From NCBI GenBank assembly GCA_052244495.1, contig JBQPXH010000001.1: a DNA stretch of 64,000 bases; one strand, written 5' to 3'. The stretch comes from Cereibacter_A sp052244495 (GTDB lineage: Bacteria; Pseudomonadota; Alphaproteobacteria; Rhodobacterales; Rhodobacteraceae). How positions within the stretch are numbered: the stretch's first letter is position 1; every line of letters begins with the position of its first letter. The notes under the pieces are model-generated. The model was not told the DNA's origin. It saw nothing but the letters and a program-made list of their open reading frames with translations, and made no database searches. The position numbers and the translations under genes were made by a program. Shown one piece after another: positions 60,205 to 64,000 of this stretch.

Positions 60205-60585
60205 ATGAGGATTGCGTGCCTGGCGGCGGCTCTGACGCTGGCGGCGGGGGCGGCGTTGGCCGATCCCGTCGAGGGGATCTGGCAGACGGAGCCGGACGAG
60301 GGCGCCTTTGCGCATGTGACGCTGGCGCCCTGCGGGCCGAAGATCTGCGGCACGATCGGCCGCACCTTCAAGGCCGGGGCGGAATATGTCTCGCCCAACC
60401 GCGGGAAGGCCATCGTCTGGGACATGGTCCCCGCAGGCGGCGGGCGCTACGGCGAAGGCAAGATCTGGCAGCCCTCGACCGGCAAGATCTACCGCTCGAA
60501 AATGGCGCTCGACGGCGACCGGCTGAAGGTCTCGGGCTGCGTCGGCCCCTTCTGCAAGGGCCAGACCTGGGTTCGGGTAAAGTAG
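60205..60585 (+). CDS. DUF2147 family secreted protein
   Basis: 126-residue exported protein. Signal peptide MRIACLAAALTLAAGAALA, then a DUF2147 domain: DPVEGIWQTEPDEGAFAHV, CGPKICGTIGRTF and the C-terminal KVSGCVGPFCKGQTWVRVK. Four conserved cysteines may form two disulfides. The ATG at 60205 is used because GGAGG lies 8 bases upstream; an ATG at 60199 is too close to it. It runs on the plus strand between hisA and hisH, interrupting the his order. Function unknown. Confidence 0.88.
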   Translation: MRIACLAAALTLAAGAALADPVEGIWQTEPDEGAFAHVTLAPCGPKICGTIGRTFKAGAEYVSPNRGKAIVWDMVPAGGGRYGEGKIWQPSTGKIYRSKMALDGDRLKVSGCVGPFCKGQTWVRVK

Positions 60586-60746
60586 GCGCGGCGCCTGCGC
60601 CGGCCGTCTGCAAGAAGACGAGGCACGGGACAGGTGGCAGACCGGAGCCCGACAGGGCGCGTTTCGGCGGGAGGGAGCCGTGTGGGGGCGGGATGGCGCC
60701 CTCGGGGCCCGGTCGGCCAGAGTCCGCGGCAGGCTCTCCCCGCCGC

Positions 60747-61385
60747 TCAGGGCTTCCAGGTCAGGAAGTTCGAGATCAGACGCAGGCCGGTCTTCTGGCT
60801 CTTCTCGGGGTGGAACTGTGTGCCCACCATGGTTTCGCGCCCGACGATGGCGGTGATCGCGGCGCCGTAGTCGACATGGGCCAGCCGCTCGGCGTCGTGG
60901 GTCACGCGGAAATGGTAGGAATGGACGAAATAGGCGTGATCGCCCGTCTCGATACCCGCCAGCACCGGGTGGGGATGGTCCACCGTCAGGTCGTTCCAGC
61001 CCATGTGCGGCACCTTGAGATGCGGATCGGAGGGCGCGATCCGCATCACCTCGCCCGCGATCCAGCCGAAGCCCGGCGTCTCCTCGTATTCGAGGCCGCG
61101 CGTCGCCATCATCTGCATGCCGATGCAGATGCCGAGGAAGGGGCGCGCGCGCCGCGTCACGGCTTCCTCGATGGCCTCGGACAGGCCGCCGTAGCTGCCG
61201 AGTGCGCGGCGGCAGGCCGGGAAGGCCCCGTCGCCGGGCAGCACGATCCGGTCGGCGCGCGCCACGTCCTCGGGCTTGTCCGAGACGAGCACCCGCCCCG
61301 CGCCGGTCTCGTCGGCCATGCGCTGAAAGGCCTTCGCGGCGGAATGCAGGTTGCCGCTGTCGTAATCGACGAGAACCGTCAGCAT
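60747..61385 (-). CDS. hisH: Imidazole glycerol phosphate synthase glutaminase subunit HisH
   Basis: 212-residue class I glutamine amidotransferase feeding ammonia to HisF. Catalytic triad C87 (GICIGMQ), H192 and E194 (QFHPEKSQ). Starts VLVDYDSGNLHSAAKAF, typical of the family. It overlaps the hisB stop by one base, so hisB-hisH are coupled. The two halves of the synthase (hisH, hisF) are about 1.5 kb apart here, separated by hisA and DUF2147. Confidence 0.97.
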   Translation of the reverse strand: MLTVLVDYDSGNLHSAAKAFQRMADETGAGRVLVSDKPEDVARADRIVLPGDGAFPACRRALGSYGGLSEAIEEAVTRRARPFLGICIGMQMMATRGLEYEETPGFGWIAGEVMRIAPSDPHLKVPHMGWNDLTVDHPHPVLAGIETGDHAYFVHSYHFRVTHDAERLAHVDYGAAITAIVGRETMVGTQFHPEKSQKTGLRLISNFLTWKP

Positions 61386-61972
61386 CAGAGCATGCCCTTG
61401 GTCGAGGGGATCGCCGAGGCCGCGCGCGGGTCGGGCTCGACCGCCTCGCGGAGTGCCCGGGCGACAGCCTTGAAGGCGGCCTCGGCGATGTGATGGCTGT
61501 TCAGCCCGTGCAGCATGTCCACGTGCAGCGTGATTCCGCCGTGGGTCGAGAGCGCCTGAAAGAACTCGCGCACCAGTTCGGTGTCGAAGCTGCCGATCTT
61601 CTCGGTCGGAAAGGGCAGGTTCCAGACGAGGAAGGGCCGCCCCGACAGGTCGAGCGCCGCCCGCACCAGCGCATCGTCCATCGCGAGGTGGAAGCTGCCG
61701 TAGCGGCGGATGCCGCGCTTGTCGCCGAGCGCCTTCGTCAGCGCCTGCCCGAGCGCGATGCCGCAGTCCTCGACCGTGTGGTGGTCGTCGATGTGCAGGT
61801 CGCCCTCGCAGCGCAGCGTGATGTCGATCAGCGAGTGCCGGGCGAGCTGGTCCATCATGTGATCGAAGAACCCCACGCCGGTGCGGATGTCGTAGCGTCC
61901 GGTGCCATCCAGATCGACCGTCACGGAGATGGCGGTCTCGGCGGTCTTGCGGCTGATCTCGGCCTTGCGCAT
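61385..61972 (-). CDS. hisB: Imidazoleglycerol-phosphate dehydratase
   Basis: 195-residue dehydratase, the separate (non-bifunctional) HisB of alphaproteobacteria. Manganese-binding histidine motifs GVGFFDHMMDQLARHS and DLHIDDHHTVEDC are near residues 35-75, and LHGLNSHHIAEAAFKA lies near 155. The start at 61972 (MRKAEISRKTAET) is preferred to upstream ATG codons. First gene of the leftward his group; the spacer to the right holds an FnrL-type box. Confidence 0.97.
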   Translation of the reverse strand: MRKAEISRKTAETAISVTVDLDGTGRYDIRTGVGFFDHMMDQLARHSLIDITLRCEGDLHIDDHHTVEDCGIALGQALTKALGDKRGIRRYGSFHLAMDDALVRAALDLSGRPFLVWNLPFPTEKIGSFDTELVREFFQALSTHGGITLHVDMLHGLNSHHIAEAAFKAVARALREAVEPDPRAASAIPSTKGML

Positions 61973-62050
61973 GGGCGGCTCCTTCTCGGTCGCGCACCTT
62001 ATAGGAAACTGCCGGAGCCGAGGGAAGGCCGTGGCTGAAGGCGAAATCCA

Positions 62051-62064
62051 TTGATTCAGGTCAA
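62051..62064. promoter_or_regulatory. FnrL-type box (TTGAT-N4-GTCAA)
   Basis: TTGATTCAGGTCAA is a near-perfect FNR/FnrL half-site pair (TTGAT and GTCAA four bases apart). It lies about 80 bases upstream of hisB and 146 bases upstream of the EF-G-like gene, either of which could be controlled. In Rhodobacter, FnrL is the oxygen regulator of respiratory and photosynthetic genes. Match to consensus is seen; control is inferred. Confidence 0.55.
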
Positions 62065-62209
62065 GGCAGCCCGGCCGGTGCGGGTGGAGCAATTGGGGTC
62101 AGGCAGGCCACGAAACACTGGCCAGACTTCCGGCAAAGACGCACACTGAGCCGGGGAGAGGCGCATTCGCGGCTCTCCGCCTCCGGATTGTGCGATGGGA
62201 GAACGATCC

Positions 62210-64000
62210 ATGAGCCATCAACCATCAGGCCCGCGCTGCGCCGCTCTGGTCGGCAGCTACACCTGCGGCAAGACGACCCTCTTCGAGGATCTGCTGTTCG
62301 CCGCGGGCGCCATCGACCGGCGCGGCGCTGTCAAGGATGCCAACACCGTCGGCGATGCGGCGCCCGAGGCGCGCGCCCGCCAGATGAGCACCGAGCTTTC
62401 GGTGGCGAGCTTCGACTATCTCGGCGAGCAATGGGCGCTGATCGACTGCCCCGGCTCGGTCGAACTGACCTATGACGCGCAATGCGCGATGATGGTGGCC
62501 GACATCGTCGTGGTGGTGGCCGAGCCGATGCCCGAACGTGCCGTGACCCTCTCGCCGATCCTGCGCTTCCTCGACGACCGCAACATCCCGCACCTCGTCT
62601 ATGTCAACAAGATGGATCTGCCCGAGGCCACGGTCCGCGGCACCTTCGAGGCGTTGCAGGCGGTCTCGGGTCGGCCGCTCGTCCTGCGCGAGATCCCGAT
62701 GCGCGATGCGTCGGGCAAGGTGACCGGCATGGTGGATCTCGTGTCCGAGCGCGCCTGGCGGTGGAACCCGCACAAGCCGTCGGATCTGGTCGCGCTGCCC
62801 GATGCCTTGGCCGATGCGAGCGGCGAGGCCCGGACGGGGATGCTCGAGTCGCTTGCCGATTTCGACGACGCGCTGATGACCGAACTGCTCGAGGACGTGG
62901 TGCCCTCGACCGACGAGATCTATGCCAACCTGACCCGCGACCTGCAGCGCGACCTGATCGTGCCGGTCTTCTTCGGCTCGGCCGAGAACGAGAACGGGAT
63001 CCGCCGGCTGCTGAAGGCGCTGCGCCATGAGGCGCCGGGCGTCGAGGCCACGGCCGACCGGCTGGGGATCGCCACCGCCGGCACGATGGCGCAGGTCTTC
63101 AAGACCGTCTATGCGGGCCAGTCGGGGAAGATGTCGCTTGCCCGCGTGTGGTCCGGCGAAGTGAAGGACGGGATCACGCTGGGGCAGGACCGCGTCGGCT
63201 CGGTCATGGCGCTGATGGGCCGCCGCACCTCGGCCAAGGGCACGGCGGGACCGGGCGAGGTCGTGGCGCTCGGGCGCATGGCGGGGGCCGCCACGGGGGA
63301 CCTGCTGACCGAGAGCGGCGTGGTCGAGTCCGACTGGCCGGCACCGCCGGCCCCGCTCCACGCGCTGGCGATCCGGGCCGAGAAGCAGGCCGATGACGTG
63401 AAGCTCGCCGCGGCGCTGGCGCGGCTGGCCGAAGAGGATCCCTCGATCTCGTCGGCCCATCAGGCCGAGACGGCAGAGCTCGTCCTCAGCGGGCAGGGCG
63501 AGATGCAGCTTCAGATCGCGCTTTCGCGCATGAAGAACGAATATGGCCTGGTGGTGACCTCGGCCAAGCCCGCCATCCCCTATCGCGAGACCATCACCAA
63601 GGCCGCGACCATCCACGCCCGGCACAAGAAGCAGTCCGGCGGGCATGGCGAATTCGCCGACGTGCATCTCGAGATCCGGCCCCAGCCGCGCGGCGAGGGC
63701 TTCGTCTTCGACGAGCGGATCACCGGGGGGGTGGTGCCCAGGAACTACATCCCCGCCGTCGAGAAGGGCGTGCAGGGCTACCTCGCCAAGGGACCGCTCG
63801 GCCATCAGGTGGTGGACGTCGCGGTGACGCTGACCGATGGCAGCTATCACACGGTCGACAGCTCCGACATGGCCTTCCAGAAGGCGGCCCAGAAGGGCAT
63901 GTCCGAGGCGATGCCGGGCTGCGCGCCGGTGCTGCTCGAGCCCGTGCTTGCGGTGGCGGTCTCGGTCCCGTCGGAGTTCACGCCGCGGGTCCAGCGGATC
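62210..64000 (+). CDS. Elongation factor G-like GTPase (partial at 3' edge)
   Basis: At least 597 residues, running off the right edge. A translational GTPase of the divergent EF-G-like group (shorter than the roughly 700 of FusA). P-loop GSYTCGKTT (K21) and the guanine motif YVNKMD (near 132) are present. The G3 motif reads DCPGSVE where EF-G has DTPGH, so the GTPase-activating histidine is replaced by serine (S83). Domain II and the fold with LSGQGEMQLQIALSRMKNEYG (domain III) and KKQSGGHGEFADV (domain IV) are recognisable. Start follows GGGAGAAC. Role unknown; probably not the main translocase. Confidence 0.9.
   Translation, partial: MSHQPSGPRCAALVGSYTCGKTTLFEDLLFAAGAIDRRGAVKDANTVGDAAPEARARQMSTELSVASFDYLGEQWALIDCPGSVELTYDAQCAMMVADIVVVVAEPMPERAVTLSPILRFLDDRNIPHLVYVNKMDLPEATVRGTFEALQAVSGRPLVLREIPMRDASGKVTGMVDLVSERAWRWNPHKPSDLVALPDALADASGEARTGMLESLADFDDALMTELLEDVVPSTDEIYANLTRDLQRDLIVPVFFGSAENENGIRRLLKALRHEAPGVEATADRLGIATAGTMAQVFKTVYAGQSGKMSLARVWSGEVKDGITLGQDRVGSVMALMGRRTSAKGTAGPGEVVALGRMAGAATGDLLTESGVVESDWPAPPAPLHALAIRAEKQADDVKLAAALARLAEEDPSISSAHQAETAELVLSGQGEMQLQIALSRMKNEYGLVVTSAKPAIPYRETITKAATIHARHKKQSGGHGEFADVHLEIRPQPRGEGFVFDERITGGVVPRNYIPAVEKGVQGYLAKGPLGHQVVDVAVTLTDGSYHTVDSSDMAFQKAAQKGMSEAMPGCAPVLLEPVLAVAVSVPSEFTPRVQRI

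Overview
The window is about 64 kb of high-GC DNA, densely coding and in tight operons, from an alphaproteobacterium of the Rhodobacterales. It most resembles the Rhodobacter/Cereibacter sphaeroides group. The evidence is the gene content and protein style, a short LOV photoreceptor very like R. sphaeroides RsLOV, a GTTC-N7-GTTC LexA box, an FnrL-type box and a small intergenic repeat. I see no insertion sequences, phage genes, rRNA or CRISPR array; this looks like ordinary chromosomal backbone with a few unusual modules.

Layout. 0-3.3 kb: glycine cleavage (end of gcvT, gcvH, gcvP). 3.6-4.3 kb: a Hint-fold protein lacking the usual nucleophile. 4.3-11.5 kb: a leftward fatty-acid beta-oxidation operon (MerR regulator, acyl-CoA dehydrogenase, GFA protein, thiolase, cupin, hydratase/dehydrogenase) with a palindromic operator and a second MerR gene behind it. 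11.6-15.6 kb: two hotdog thioesterases, a MATE exporter, and a TauE/SafE permease with a TIGR02186-type membrane-anchored partner. 15.7-21.1 kb: a BMP-family nucleoside ABC importer operon ending in purine nucleoside phosphorylase. 21.3-25 kb: rimI, tsaB, nfu-like, uspA, a class IV aminotransferase and a VOC protein. 25-30 kb: L,D-transpeptidase, acyltransferase, an isolated fliG, a small secreted protein, purB and a DUF333 lipoprotein. 30-35.6 kb: an RND efflux pair and a conserved unknown. 35.7-38.1 kb: a MoxR/VWA pair. 38.4-41.7 kb: glgC-like and glgX.

42.1-47.1 kb holds a candidate light/stress signalling module: a stand-alone LOV protein divergent from a CheB-CheR-PAS-HWE kinase, an overlapping single-domain response regulator, and two tiny membrane proteins behind a GGAAC-N16-CGTT element resembling EcfG general-stress promoters. 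47.3-50.0 kb holds a candidate SOS-controlled DNA-repair operon: a radical SAM/helix-hairpin-helix protein and a DUF4130-UdgX fusion carrying the KRRIH motif, with a LexA box directly before the start codon. These two modules are the most interesting parts of the window.

50-64 kb: a serine hydrolase, a marR-emrA-emrB drug efflux operon, a second Hint-domain protein (nucleophile present), tRNA-Tyr, rlmB, a CoA-binding protein, the leftward hisB-hisH-(DUF2147 on the opposite strand)-hisA-hisF-hisE genes, and the start of a divergent EF-G-like GTPase with an FnrL-type box upstream. Three copies of a dispersed palindromic repeat lie between genes at 23.0, 58.1 and 59.3 kb.
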